NCBI GenBank assembly: GCA_963723745.1
Contig: CAVRRZ010000005.1
Span: forward strand, 1,240,001 to 1,304,000
Direction of reading: 5' to 3'
Length of the DNA stretch: 64,000 nt
DNA from: CAVRRZ01 sp963723745
Lineage (GTDB): Bacteria > Actinomycetota > Actinomycetes > Mycobacteriales > Geodermatophilaceae
Numbering within the stretch: position 1 is the stretch's first letter; each line of letters begins with the position of its first letter. The notes under the pieces are model-generated. The model made no database searches. It worked only from the letters and a program-made list of their open reading frames with translations, and was not told where the DNA came from. Below, piece by piece: positions 1 to 10,392 of this stretch. A program made the translations under genes and the position numbers.

Positions 1-450
1 GAACTCGGCGACCAGCTGCCCCTGCCAGACCGCCTTGACCGCCGGGATGCCCTGCACCCGCAGGCCCTGGGCCAGCGCCGGGTTGGCGTCCACGTCGACC
101 TTGGCCAGCACCCACGAGCCACCGCCCTCGGCGGCCAGCCGCTCCAGCACCGGGGACAGCTGCTTGCAGGGCCCGCACCACTCGGCCCACAGGTCGAGCA
201 CGACCGGCACCTGGAACGAGCGGTCGAGCACCTCGGCCTGGAACGTCGCCTCGGTGACGTCGACGACGGCCGACCCGGGTGCCCCCGCCGGTGCCGCGGC
301 GCTCGGCGGCGGAGCGGCCTGGGCGCGAGCGGCGGCCTCGGAGCGGGCCTTGACCGCCGCGAGGTCGACGGCGCCGGCCAGCGACGCGGCCATCTGCGCC
401 TGCTGAGCCTGCGCACGCGGGTCGGGACGTCCGGGACGAGTCGGCTGCAT
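1..450 (-). CDS. Thioredoxin-domain co-chaperone (YbbN/CnoX type), 3' partial
   Basis: Only the first 150 codons are present; the gene runs off the left edge. After an Ala/Gln-rich N-terminus of about 65 residues comes a thioredoxin fold with the redox motif WCGPC followed by KQL, and later GIPAV with the cis-proline. The long N-terminal lead is typical of actinobacterial tetratricopeptide-thioredoxin proteins, which act as cytoplasmic holdases and redox partners, rather than of a 110-residue thioredoxin. The TPR part that would prove this lies outside the window. The ATG at 450 begins MQPTRPGRP. In M. tuberculosis a similar gene sits next to fadA4 and the epimerase, which agrees with this neighbourhood. 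Confidence 0.85.
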   Translation of the reverse strand, partial: MQPTRPGRPDPRAQAQQAQMAASLAGAVDLAAVKARSEAAARAQAAPPPSAAAPAGAPGSAVVDVTEATFQAEVLDRSFQVPVVLDLWAEWCGPCKQLSPVLERLAAEGGGSWVLAKVDVDANPALAQGLRVQGIPAVKAVWQGQLVAEF

Positions 451-563
451 TGCTCGATTGTCACCCCTCCGGGCTCCGCCCGCGGCCAGGGGTCGTCCAC
501 AGCTGCGTGGAGCGCTCCCGGGGTCACCGTCCGCTGGTGCACCGTTGCGCTCCGGTGCCTGTG

Positions 564-2243
<1,680 letters not shown>

Positions 2244-2265
2244 GCCGGGATACTAGGACGTCCAA

Positions 2266-2796
2266 CTATCTTCCGTCGACCGCCGGCTGGGTCTCGGCCA
2301 CGTCGCCCGCGCCCAGGCGGACCCGCTTGAGGATGGCGAACAGCTCCTCGCGCTCCGCCTCGGGCAGGTCCCCCAGCCCGAAGTCCAGGTCGGTGAGGGC
2401 GGCGGTCGCCGCCGTCACGACCCGCCGTCCGTCGTCGGTGATCGCGGCCAGGACACCGCGGCCGTCGGCCGGGTTCGGACGCCGGGCGACGTACCCGGCC
2501 GCCACCAGCCGGTCGACGGCGTTGGTGACGCTGGTCGGGTGCACCATCAGGCGGCTGCCGATGACCTTGAGCGGGAGCTCCCCGCGGCGGCTGAACGTGA
2601 GCAGCACCAGCACCTCGTAGCGGGCGAAGGTCAGCTCGTGCGGCTTGAGCACCTCGTCGAAGCGGGCGAGCAGGATCTGCTGGACGCGGAAGATGCTGGT
2701 CGCCGCGCGCATCGACGACGCCGGCCCGAACCGTTCCGCCCAGCTCTGCCCGGCGCGCTCGATCGGGTCGAAGGGCAGGCCCAGCGCGCGCACCAT
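2266..2796 (-). CDS. MarR family transcriptional regulator
   Basis: A 176-residue winged-helix protein. After a 30-residue lead, helices around FRVQQILLARFDEVLK precede the recognition region (PLKVIGSRLMVHPTSVTNAVDRL) and the wing with the typical DGR turn (PADGRGVLAAI). It lies directly upstream of icmA on the same strand, so it probably controls icmA and perhaps other acyl-CoA genes nearby, using a CoA ester or fatty acid as ligand; that is inference from position. The start GTG or ATG near 2796 is not backed by a strong ribosome binding site. Confidence 0.85.
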   Translation of the reverse strand: MVRALGLPFDPIERAGQSWAERFGPASSMRAATSIFRVQQILLARFDEVLKPHELTFARYEVLVLLTFSRRGELPLKVIGSRLMVHPTSVTNAVDRLVAAGYVARRPNPADGRGVLAAITDDGRRVVTAATAALTDLDFGLGDLPEAEREELFAILKRVRLGAGDVAETQPAVDGR

Positions 2797-2895
2797 GTCG
2801 CGGACGCTACCGCCGCGGCCGCGACGCCCCGCCGTCCGTCCCCTGTCCGGGCCGCTCCGGCTCCTGCCGTCGTCCGCCCCCCACCGTCGCCGCCG

Positions 2896-4374
2896 TCAGG
2901 TCAGGGCGGGGCGCAGCGGCGGGACGGTGCGGACGCCGAACACGTCCCGCAGGGCCACCCGCGCGGCGTTGTCGCCGCACTGGCCGTGGACGGCGGGTCC
3001 GGGCGGCGTGGCCGCCGACGCGAGGTAGACCCCCTCCAGGGGCGTCCGGTAGGTGTTCCACCGCGGGACGGGCCGGGCGATCATCTGCCGGAAGGACGCC
3101 TCCCCGTTGGAGATGTCGCCTCCGATGTGGTTGGGGTTCCAGGCCTCCATCGCCACGGCGTTCTTGGTCACCCGCTCGACCACGGTGTCCCGGAAGCCGG
3201 GCGCGAAGCGTTCGATCTGGTTCTCGATGGCCTCGGTCATGTCGACGTCCGAGCCGTGCGGCACGTGCACGTAGGCCCAGAGGATGTGACCTCCGGACGG
3301 CGCCCGCGACGGGTCCACGACCGTCGGCTGGACGGCGAGCACGTACGGCTTGTCGGTGATCCGCCCGGCGGCCGGCGCGGCCTCGCCGGCGACGGTCTCC
3401 TCCAGCGTGCCCGCGACGTGCAGGGTGCCCGCCCGCCGGACGTCGGGGTTGGTCCACGGCACCGGTTCGGAGAGCACCCAGTCGATCTTGAACACACCGG
3501 GACCGTGCTTGTACCGCGAGACCCACTTCCGATAGCCGCCGTGCAGGCGGTTCCCGGCCATCGAGACGAAGGCCCGAGGGGTGGTGTCCAGCAGCACGGC
3601 CGGCACGCCCTCGAACTCGCGCAGGTCGGTCACCTCGTGCCCGCAGACCACCTCCCCGCCCTGCTGCTCGAGCGCGGTCACCATCGCGTCGGCGAGCTTC
3701 TGCGAGCCGCCCTCGATCAGCGGCCACCCGACGTGGTGGGCCAGCATGCCGAGCACCATGCCGAGGCCGGAGGTCAGCGGCCGGGACAGGTCGAGCATCC
3801 CGTGGGCCGCCGCGCCCGCGAGCAGCGCCTGCCCCTCTTCCGTGCCGAAGTGCCGCCGGGCCAGCCACCGCACGCTCGGCAGCGCCTCGAGCGCGAAGCG
3901 GGTCACCTGGACGACGCTGCGCGTGGGCGGCCGTCGCAGCTGCGAGGTGAGGAAGAAGTCGATGACGTCGTCGCCGTGCTCGACCAGGCGCTGGAACAGC
4001 AGCCGGTAGTTGTCCGCGTCCTCCCCCAGCCCGTCGGCCGTGTCGTCGAGCGACGGGCGGGCCAGCGCCGCCCGGCCGCCCTCCAGGGGATGCGCGTAGC
4101 AGATCTCGGGCTGCACGAGCCGGACCCCGCGGGAGGCGAGGTCGAACTCCCGGAAGAAGGGCGCCGCGGCGGCCATCGGCTGCACCGTGGAGCAGACGTC
4201 GTGCAGGAAGCCGGGCCGGGTCAGCTCCTCGGTGCGCAGGCCTCCGCCGGGGCGCGCGGCCCGTTCGACCACCCGCACGCGCAGGCCCGCCGCCGACAGC
4301 CGCAGCGCCGCGGCCAGACCGTTGGGCCCGGATCCGACGACCACGGCGTCCGGTCGTCCCCCCGCCCCGGTCAC
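2896..4374 (-). CDS. FAD-dependent phytoene-desaturase-like oxidoreductase
   Basis: About 492 residues from a GTG at 4374. The N-terminus has the dinucleotide-binding motif VVVGSGPNGLAAALRL and the C-terminal flavin motif near VYLASAATPPGPAVHGQCG, as in CrtI/PYROXD2-type amine oxidase superfamily proteins. The conserved RPGGGLRTEEL turn is also present. Substrate is unknown. No other carotenoid genes (crtB, crtE) are nearby, so a carotenoid role is not supported by context. The longer reading frame to 4518 overlaps the divergent gene and is rejected. The gene is divergent from the membrane-protein pair at 4512-5923 across 137 bp. Confidence 0.8.
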   Translation of the reverse strand: MTGAGGRPDAVVVGSGPNGLAAALRLSAAGLRVRVVERAARPGGGLRTEELTRPGFLHDVCSTVQPMAAAAPFFREFDLASRGVRLVQPEICYAHPLEGGRAALARPSLDDTADGLGEDADNYRLLFQRLVEHGDDVIDFFLTSQLRRPPTRSVVQVTRFALEALPSVRWLARRHFGTEEGQALLAGAAAHGMLDLSRPLTSGLGMVLGMLAHHVGWPLIEGGSQKLADAMVTALEQQGGEVVCGHEVTDLREFEGVPAVLLDTTPRAFVSMAGNRLHGGYRKWVSRYKHGPGVFKIDWVLSEPVPWTNPDVRRAGTLHVAGTLEETVAGEAAPAAGRITDKPYVLAVQPTVVDPSRAPSGGHILWAYVHVPHGSDVDMTEAIENQIERFAPGFRDTVVERVTKNAVAMEAWNPNHIGGDISNGEASFRQMIARPVPRWNTYRTPLEGVYLASAATPPGPAVHGQCGDNAARVALRDVFGVRTVPPLRPALT

Positions 4375-4511
4375 CGGGCGATCCTCACGGCGGCACGCAC
4401 GATGTGCAAGTTCTCCCCTGTCGTGTCGAGGGAGTCCTGGGGCGCAAGGCGGGCGGGAATCCGCGCGAGCGGCGACCCGGATTCGGATCCGGAACGTTCT
4501 AGCATCCCCCC

Positions 4512-5000
4512 GTGTCACTGCCTCCCGCCACCCGGGCGCCGTCGGAGCCTGCGGTGGTCGAGCTGTCCCCCGCCGGCCGTCGCGGCCGCCTGCTGGCCGT
4601 CGCCGTCGTCCTGGCGCTGCTCACCGCGGGCAGCATCTGGGGCGACGACGACGAGTTCCCGTTCGGCCCGTTCCGGATGTACTCGACGCGCGCCGATCCG
4701 GATGCACCCGTCATCTCGACCCGGGTGGTCGGGCTCACCGAGGCCGGCGAGGAGGTCAAGCTCTCCGGCGGCGCCGTCGGACTCCGGCGCGCGGAGTTCG
4801 AGGGCCAGCTGGACCGCATCGCCCAGGAACCGGAGCTGCTCGGCCTGCTCGCCGAGTCCTTCGCCGACGCCCATCCCTCGGCGCCGGAGCTGATGTCGGT
4901 GCAGGTGGTGCAGCGCCGGTTCGAGCTGGTCGACGGCGTCCGGACCGGCGCCTACGACGACCGGGTCCTCGTCCACCACGACCTCGAGGACGGCGCGTGA
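4512..5000 (+). CDS. Conserved membrane-anchored protein of unknown function
   Basis: A 162-residue protein with one N-terminal hydrophobic segment (residues about 28-45, LLAVAVVLALLTAG) followed by a soluble domain that opens with DDDEFPFGPFRMYS. I do not recognise a named family. Its stop overlaps the start of the next gene (GTGA), and the partner is a DoxX/HTTM-like membrane protein, so the two probably form a complex. A -10-like box TAGCAT at 4500-4505 lies 6 bp before the GTG, which suggests a leaderless transcript. Confidence 0.75.
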   Translation: MSLPPATRAPSEPAVVELSPAGRRGRLLAVAVVLALLTAGSIWGDDDEFPFGPFRMYSTRADPDAPVISTRVVGLTEAGEEVKLSGGAVGLRRAEFEGQLDRIAQEPELLGLLAESFADAHPSAPELMSVQVVQRRFELVDGVRTGAYDDRVLVHHDLEDGA

Positions 5001-5923
5001 CCCCCACCTCCCCCACCGCGCCCGAGGCCCGCCCGTGGCAGCTGCGCTGGTGGTTCCGGCCGGTTCCGCTCGCGCGGATCGCGGTCTACCGCGCGGTCGT
5101 GTACCTGTTCATCCCGATCGACGTCTTCGTGACGACGGCCTGGGTGAAGGCGCACGCCGACGTCCCCACCGAGTGGTACGAGCCGCTGCTGATCGGGCGG
5201 CTGCTCAACCTGCCGACGCCCACCGCGACCGTCGTGTTCGTCGTCCAGTGGGCGCTCGTGCTGGCCACGGTGGCCGCCGCGACCGGCCGCGCACCCCGAC
5301 TGCTCGGCACCGCCGTCTTCCTCCTGTACGCGGAGTGGATGGTGATCGCGATGAGCTACGGGAAGGTCGATCACGACCGGATCGCCTTTCTCGTGGCGCT
5401 GGCGGTGCTGCCCACGATCGGCATCGCCCGGTTCCGCGACCGCCGGCGGTCGGAGGCCGCCGGCTGGGCGCTCGCCGCGATCTTCGTGGCCGTGATGCTC
5501 ACGTACTTCCTGGCCGCGTGGGCCAAGATCCGCTTCGGTGGCTGGGACTGGCCGACCGGTTCGACCCTCACCCGGGCCGTGATGCGCCGGGGTACGGACC
5601 TGTCCGAGTGGACGCTCGACGTCCCGTGGCTGCTGCCGGCGGCGCAGTGGGCGATGATCGTCCTCGAGTTCGCCGCGCCGCTCATGCTGCTGGTGCGCAG
5701 CGACCGGGCCCGGGCGGCCCTGGCGGTCTTCCTGCTGGGCTTCCACGTCATGGTCTACGCGGGCGTGGAGATCATCTTCCTGCCGCACTGCGTCGCGATC
5801 CTGTCGCTGCTGCCGTGGGAGCGGCTGACCGCCCGCCGGCGGCACGGCACCGGGCTGCCCGGCCCGGCCCCCGCGTCCGTCGACGGCGCCGCACATGCCC
5901 CGCCCCCTGTGGTGCGCACCTAG
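4997..5923 (+). CDS. HTTM-like integral membrane protein
   Basis: A 308-residue polytopic protein with about seven hydrophobic segments. It begins with a soluble WQLRWWFRPVPLARIAVYR lead like those of HTTM/DoxX-like families, which share ancestry with the membrane part of vitamin-K gamma-carboxylase. Conserved-looking loops include SYGKVDHDRIAF and AWAKIRFGGWDWPTG. No carboxylase function can be claimed. The GTG start at 4997 overlaps the upstream stop, so translation is coupled. The gene ends 13 bp before the convergent meaB stop. Confidence 0.75.
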   Translation: MTPTSPTAPEARPWQLRWWFRPVPLARIAVYRAVVYLFIPIDVFVTTAWVKAHADVPTEWYEPLLIGRLLNLPTPTATVVFVVQWALVLATVAAATGRAPRLLGTAVFLLYAEWMVIAMSYGKVDHDRIAFLVALAVLPTIGIARFRDRRRSEAAGWALAAIFVAVMLTYFLAAWAKIRFGGWDWPTGSTLTRAVMRRGTDLSEWTLDVPWLLPAAQWAMIVLEFAAPLMLLVRSDRARAALAVFLLGFHVMVYAGVEIIFLPHCVAILSLLPWERLTARRRHGTGLPGPAPASVDGAAHAPPPVVRT

Positions 5924-5936
5924 GGAGGACGGCGCC

Positions 5937-6962
5937 TCAGAGCTCGTCGAGCAGTTCGTCGGCCGCCGAGTACGGGTCCAGCGACCCGCCGACGACGCGC
6001 TGCGCGAGCGCACCCAGGGCAGCAGACCCGTGGACGTCGCCCATGCGCTCCCGCAGCGCCGCGAGCGCGATCGCCTCGATCTCCCGGGCGGCCCGTTCGG
6101 CGCGCCGGCGGTGCCCCTCGCCGGAGGACTCGAGCCACGACCGGTGCTGCTCGACCGCCTCGAGCACCTCGTCGACGCCGCTGTCGGTCTCCCGCGAGGC
6201 GACGGTCTTGACGATGGGCGGGCGCCAGTGCCCCGCCTCCGAGTGCCGGCCGCCGAGGGACAGCATGTAGCGCAGGTCGCGCACCGTCTGGTCGGCGCCG
6301 TCCCGGTCGGCCTTGTTGACGACGAAGACGTCGGCGACCTCGAGGATGCCCGCCTTGGCCGCCTGGATGCCGTCGCCCATCCCCGGCGCGACCAGCACCA
6401 GGGTGGTGTCGGCGAGCGAGGCGATCTCGAGCTCCGACTGGCCCACGCCGACGGTCTCGATCAGCACCACGTCGCAGCCGGCCGCGTCCAGCACCCGCAG
6501 CGCCTGCGGCGTCGCCCAGGCCAGCCCGCCGAGGTGTCCGCGCGAGGCCATCGACCGGATGTAGACACCGCTGTCCCCGGCGTGGTACTGCATGCGCACC
6601 CGGTCGCCGAGCAGCGCGCCACCGGAGAACGGGGACGACGGGTCGACCGCGAGCACCCCGACCCGCCTGCCCGCGCGCCGGAGCTCCCGCACGAGCGCCG
6701 TCGTCGTCGTCGACTTGCCCACCCCCGGCGAGCCGGTCAGCCCGAGCACCTGGGCGGAGCCGGTGTGGGGCGTCAGCGCCTCGGCGACCTCGCGCAGCAC
6801 CGGACTGGCGTCCTCGACCAGCGAGATCAGCCGGGCCACCGACCGCGCGTCCCCCTCGCGCGCCGCCGCGACGAGGGCCGGGACGTCGACAGCCCGACGG
6901 CTGCGCCGCCCACGGGGTGCGGCGGCGGCCGGCGTCTGGACGGCGGTCTCCTCCGAGGTCAC
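5937..6962 (-). CDS. meaB: MeaB/ArgK G-protein chaperone of B12-dependent mutases
   Basis: A 341-residue G3E-family GTPase. Walker A is GSPGVGKS at residues 77-84. The Walker B region ETVGVGQSE and the guanine-specificity motif NKAD follow in order. MeaB proteins load adenosylcobalamin into mutases and eject damaged cofactor. Two client mutases (IcmA, Ecm) are encoded in this window. The GTG at 6962 overlaps the stop of the acetyltransferase gene by four bases (GTGA), so the two form an operon with coupled translation. Confidence 0.93.
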   Translation of the reverse strand: MTSEETAVQTPAAAAPRGRRSRRAVDVPALVAAAREGDARSVARLISLVEDASPVLREVAEALTPHTGSAQVLGLTGSPGVGKSTTTTALVRELRRAGRRVGVLAVDPSSPFSGGALLGDRVRMQYHAGDSGVYIRSMASRGHLGGLAWATPQALRVLDAAGCDVVLIETVGVGQSELEIASLADTTLVLVAPGMGDGIQAAKAGILEVADVFVVNKADRDGADQTVRDLRYMLSLGGRHSEAGHWRPPIVKTVASRETDSGVDEVLEAVEQHRSWLESSGEGHRRRAERAAREIEAIALAALRERMGDVHGSAALGALAQRVVGGSLDPYSAADELLDEL

Positions 6963-8149
6963 GCCCGGGCGGGAACGCGGACGATCAACGCATCACCCTG
7001 GCCGCCCCCGCCGCACAGGGCGGCCGCACCGACACCGCCGCCACGACGGCGCAGTTCCAGCGCGAGGTCGAGCACGATGCGGGCACCGCTCATGCCGACC
7101 GGGTGGCCGAGGGCGATCGCCCCGCCGTTGGGGTTGACCTTCTCGGGGTCGATGCCGAGCTCGCGGGTCGAGACGATCGCCACGGCCGCGAACGCCTCGT
7201 TCAGCTCGACGAGGTCGAGGTCCTTCGGGTCGATCCCCTCGCGCTCGCAGGCCTTCTGGATCGCGCGCGAGGGCTGGCTCTGCAGCGTCGCGTCCGGACC
7301 GGCGACCACGCCGTGCGCGCCGATCTCGGCGAGGACGGTGCAGCCGAGCTCGGCCGCCTTCTCCGCGGACATGACCACGACCGCGCACGCGCCGTCGGAG
7401 ATCTGCGACGCCGTGCCGGCCGTGATCGTGCCGTCCTTGGCGAACGCGGGCTTGAGCTTCGACAGCGACTCCACCGTGGTGTCGGGGCGGATGCCCTCGT
7501 CCTCCCGGAACTCCACGGGGTCGCCCTTGCGCTGCGGGATGAGGACGGGGCTGATCTCCTCGTCGAAGACGCCGTTCTTGGCCGCGCGCGCGGCCTTCTG
7601 GTGGCTCTCCGCCGCGAAGGCGTCCTGCTCCTCGCGGGTCAGGTCGTAGCGGCTGTTCGCCTGCTCGGTGAGCGCACCCATCGCGATCTGGTCGAAGGTG
7701 TCCGAGAGGCCGTCGTGGGCCATGGAGTCGATCAGCGTGGTGTCGCCGTACTTCGTGCCGGAGCGCGAGTTGGCCAGCAGGTGCGGCGCCTGGGTCATCG
7801 ACTCCATGCCGCCGGCGACGACGACGTCGAACTCGCCGGCGCGGATCAGCTGGTCGGCCAGCGCGATCGCGTCGATGCCCGAGAGGCACACCTTGTTGAG
7901 GGTGAAGGACGGCACCGACATCGGGATGCCCCCGGCGACCGCCGCGGGACGGGCGGGGTTCTGGCCGGCGCCGGCCTGGATGACCTGGCCCATGATCACG
8001 TAGTCGACCTGGTCTCCGGAGATCCCGGCGCGCTCGAGCGCTGCCTTGATGGCCACGCCGCCGAGGTCGGCGGCCGAGAAGTCCTTGAGCGAGCCGAGCA
8101 GCCGGCCCATCGGGGTGCGGGCGCCGCTGACGATGACCGAGCGGGACAT
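6959..8149 (-). CDS. atoB: Acetyl-CoA C-acetyltransferase (thiolase)
   Basis: A 396-residue thiolase that condenses two acetyl-CoA to acetoacetyl-CoA (or the reverse), the entry step to the ethylmalonyl-CoA route. The nucleophile is Cys88 in NKVCLSG. The base is His349 in GGAIALGHPVG, with Cys379 in LCGGGGQGD; NEAFA is also present. The ATG at 8149 has a good GGAGG 6 bp upstream. It heads an operon with meaB and is divergent from the epimerase gene. The M. tuberculosis counterpart in the same neighbourhood is fadA4. A -10-like TATCCT on the minus strand lies near 8259-8264. Confidence 0.93.
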   Translation of the reverse strand: MSRSVIVSGARTPMGRLLGSLKDFSAADLGGVAIKAALERAGISGDQVDYVIMGQVIQAGAGQNPARPAAVAGGIPMSVPSFTLNKVCLSGIDAIALADQLIRAGEFDVVVAGGMESMTQAPHLLANSRSGTKYGDTTLIDSMAHDGLSDTFDQIAMGALTEQANSRYDLTREEQDAFAAESHQKAARAAKNGVFDEEISPVLIPQRKGDPVEFREDEGIRPDTTVESLSKLKPAFAKDGTITAGTASQISDGACAVVVMSAEKAAELGCTVLAEIGAHGVVAGPDATLQSQPSRAIQKACEREGIDPKDLDLVELNEAFAAVAIVSTRELGIDPEKVNPNGGAIALGHPVGMSGARIVLDLALELRRRGGGVGAAALCGGGGQGDALIVRVPARA

Positions 8150-8368
8150 GCTGCCTCCAGTGCCGGGCCGCCACCGTTGGCGACCGCATGGTCGGGACGC
8201 GCCACGAACACACGCGATGAGCACGGGCGCGCGCCCCCGGGACGGGGCCTCCGGGGAAGGATAGGACGGTCGCACCCGGCTCGGCACCGGGAGACGGCAG
8301 GCGCAGGACCGGGATCACCCACCCGGTCCGGGATGCCGAGGGAAGGGGAGCACGGGCAGGATGCCAGC

Positions 8369-8818
8369 GTGATCAACGACGCGCGCACCGGACTGCCGGC
8401 CGAGCTGTTCACCACCATCGACCACGTGGGCATCGCCGTCCCCGACCTGGACGAGGCGATCGCCTTCTACGCACAGGCCTTCGGCGTGCACTCGGTGCAC
8501 GAGGAGGTCAACGAGGAGCAGGGCATCCGCGAGGCGATGCTCGCCGTCGGCGACGGCGAGACCCGCGTGCAGCTGATCGCTCCGCTGAACGACGAGTCGA
8601 CGATCGCCAAGTTCCTCGACCGCAACGGCCCGGGCCTGCAGCAGCTGGCCTTCCGGGTGGCCGACGTCGAGGCCGTCAGCGCGACGCTGCGCGAGCGCGG
8701 CCTGCGGCTGCTCTACGACGAGCCACGCCGCGGGACGTCGGGCAGCCGGGTCAACTTCGTCCACCCCAAGGACGCCGGCGGTGTGCTGGTCGAGCTGGTG
8801 GAACCGGCGAGAGCCTGA
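8369..8818 (+). CDS. mce: Methylmalonyl-/ethylmalonyl-CoA epimerase
   Basis: A 149-residue glyoxalase/VOC-fold protein. It opens its fold with IDHVGIAVPDLDEAI (metal-ligand His) and closes with VLVELVEP (metal-ligand Glu). It epimerises the alpha carbon of (2S)/(2R)-methylmalonyl-CoA; enzymes of this family also act on ethylmalonyl-CoA, the product of Ccr 88 bp downstream, which is the likely job here. The GTG at 8369 is chosen because the glyoxalase fold starts shortly after and longer versions run into the divergent promoter region. Confidence 0.9.
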   Translation: MINDARTGLPAELFTTIDHVGIAVPDLDEAIAFYAQAFGVHSVHEEVNEEQGIREAMLAVGDGETRVQLIAPLNDESTIAKFLDRNGPGLQQLAFRVADVEAVSATLRERGLRLLYDEPRRGTSGSRVNFVHPKDAGGVLVELVEPARA

Positions 8819-8837
8819 ACCCCGGCGCGCAGTACCT

Positions 8838-8853
8838 GTTACCCGTCGGTAGC
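8838..8853. promoter_or_regulatory. Candidate operator upstream of ccr (GTTAC-N6-GTAGC)
   Basis: The 16-bp imperfect inverted repeat GTTACCCGTCGGTAGC lies 53 bp upstream of the ccr start. Its right arm overlaps a -10-like box TAGCAT (8850-8855). Nearly the same element is found before hbd (15085) and ecm (21317). It could bind a TetR- or MarR-type dimer; no binding data are implied. Confidence 0.45.
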
Positions 8854-8906
8854 ATCCGGCCACGCCATCCTCACCGCCCCCTGTCGACGACGCCCGGGAG
8901 ACAGCA

Positions 8907-10238
8907 GTGAACGAGATCAGGGACGCCATCCTCGCCGGCCGGCTGGACGCCGTGGTCGGCCTGGCCGTGCCGGAGTCCTACCGCGCGGTCGTCGTCCGCA
9001 AGGACGAGCAGGACATGTTCGAGGGCCTGCCCACCAAGGAGAAGGACCCGCGCAAGTCGCTGCACGTGGAGGAGGTCGCCACCCCGCAGCTGGGCCCGGG
9101 CGAGGCGATCGTGGCCGTCATGGCGTCCTCGGTGAACTACAACACCGTCTGGACGTCGATCTTCGAGCCGGTCTCGACCTTCGGCTTCCTCGAGCGCTAC
9201 GGCCGGGTGTCCGAGCTGACCAAGCGGCACGACCTGCCCTACCACGTCGTGGGGTCCGACCTCGCCGGCGTCGTCCTGGCGGTCGGCCCGGGTGTGAACA
9301 AGTGGAAGCCCGGCGACGAGGTCGTCGCGCACTGCCTGTCGGTCGAGCTCGAGGACCCGGCCGGCCACGACGACACGATGATGGACCCGCAGCAGCGGAT
9401 CTGGGGCTTCGAGACCAACTTCGGGGGCCTGGCCGAGCTCGCGCTGGTCAAGAGCAACCAGCTGATGCCCAAGCCCGGCCACCTGTCCTGGGAGGAGGCC
9501 GCGGCCCCCGGGCTGGTCAACTCGACCGCCTACCGGCAGCTGGTCTCCCGCAACGGCGCCAACATGAAGCAGGGCGACACCGTGCTCATCTGGGGTGCCT
9601 CCGGTGGCCTGGGCTCCTACGCCACGCAGATGGCACTCAACGGCGGCGCGATCCCGGTCTGCGTCGTCAGCAGCCCGGAGAAGGCCGACATCGTCCGGAC
9701 GATGGGCGCCGAGCTGATCATCGACCGCTCCGCCGAGGGCTACCGGTTCTGGAAGGACGAGAACACCCAGGACCCCAAGGAGTGGCAGCGCCTCGGCAAG
9801 AAGATCCGCGAGCTGACCGGCGGCGAGGACGTCGACATCGTCTTCGAGCACCCGGGCCGCGAGACCTTCGGCGCGAGCGTCTACGTCGCGAAGAAGGGCG
9901 GCACGATCGTCACCTGCGCGTCGACCACCGGGTACATGCACCAGTACGACAACCGCTACCTGTGGATGAACCTCAAACGGATCATCAGCTCCCACTTCGC
10001 CAACTACAAGGAGGCGTGGGAGGCCAACCGGCTCATCGACAAGGGGCTGATCCACCCCACGCTGTCCAAGGTGTACCCGATGGAGGAGGTCGGCCAGGCC
10101 GCCCTCGACGTCCACCGCAACGCCCACCAGGGCAAGGTCGGCGTGCTCACGCTGGCCCCCGAGGAGGGGCTCGGCGTCCGGGACCACGAGAAGCGCGAGA
10201 AGCTGCTGCCGGCCATCAACCGGTTCCGCGGCGTTTGA
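8907..10238 (+). CDS. ccr: Crotonyl-CoA carboxylase/reductase
   Basis: A 443-residue MDR-family enoyl-thioester reductase that reductively carboxylates crotonyl-CoA with NADPH and CO2 to ethylmalonyl-CoA, the key step of the ethylmalonyl-CoA pathway. The four CO2-pocket residues known from Kitasatospora Ccr (Asn81, Phe170, Glu171, His365) align to Asn79, Phe168, Glu169 and His363 here, so carboxylation is expected, not simple reduction. The NADPH loop is WGASGGLGSYA. The GTG at 8907 has GGGAG 6 bp upstream. It may be co-transcribed with the epimerase but also has its own -10-like box and candidate operator. Confidence 0.96.
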   Translation: MNEIRDAILAGRLDAVVGLAVPESYRAVVVRKDEQDMFEGLPTKEKDPRKSLHVEEVATPQLGPGEAIVAVMASSVNYNTVWTSIFEPVSTFGFLERYGRVSELTKRHDLPYHVVGSDLAGVVLAVGPGVNKWKPGDEVVAHCLSVELEDPAGHDDTMMDPQQRIWGFETNFGGLAELALVKSNQLMPKPGHLSWEEAAAPGLVNSTAYRQLVSRNGANMKQGDTVLIWGASGGLGSYATQMALNGGAIPVCVVSSPEKADIVRTMGAELIIDRSAEGYRFWKDENTQDPKEWQRLGKKIRELTGGEDVDIVFEHPGRETFGASVYVAKKGGTIVTCASTTGYMHQYDNRYLWMNLKRIISSHFANYKEAWEANRLIDKGLIHPTLSKVYPMEEVGQAALDVHRNAHQGKVGVLTLAPEEGLGVRDHEKREKLLPAINRFRGV

Positions 10239-10247
10239 GCTCGGCCG

Positions 10248-10277
10248 CCGTCCCACCAGCAGCGATGCGTGGGACGG
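10248..10277 (+). terminator. Hairpin terminator after ccr
   Basis: CCGTCCCAC at 10248-10256 pairs perfectly with GTGGGACGG at 10269-10277 around a 12-nt loop, 9 bp after the ccr stop. There is no T-run, as is common in high-GC actinobacteria. Confidence 0.6.
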
Positions 10278-10392
10278 ATGGGGCGGCAGGTGACCGGATC
10301 GGCGGGGCGACGGCACGGGACTGGACCGGCCTGGCAGGCTGAGGGGCGAACGACCCGCGAAACACCGCACTGAGCGATGCGAGGATGACCGT

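Noticed and set aside
2896..4374. Carotenoid biosynthesis cluster
   Set aside because: Only a CrtI-like protein is present; no phytoene synthase, GGPP synthase or cyclase nearby.
2539..4893. Plus-strand open frame of 784 codons opposite the FAD oxidoreductase
   Set aside because: Same shadow effect, and it runs through the divergent promoter into a real gene in another frame.
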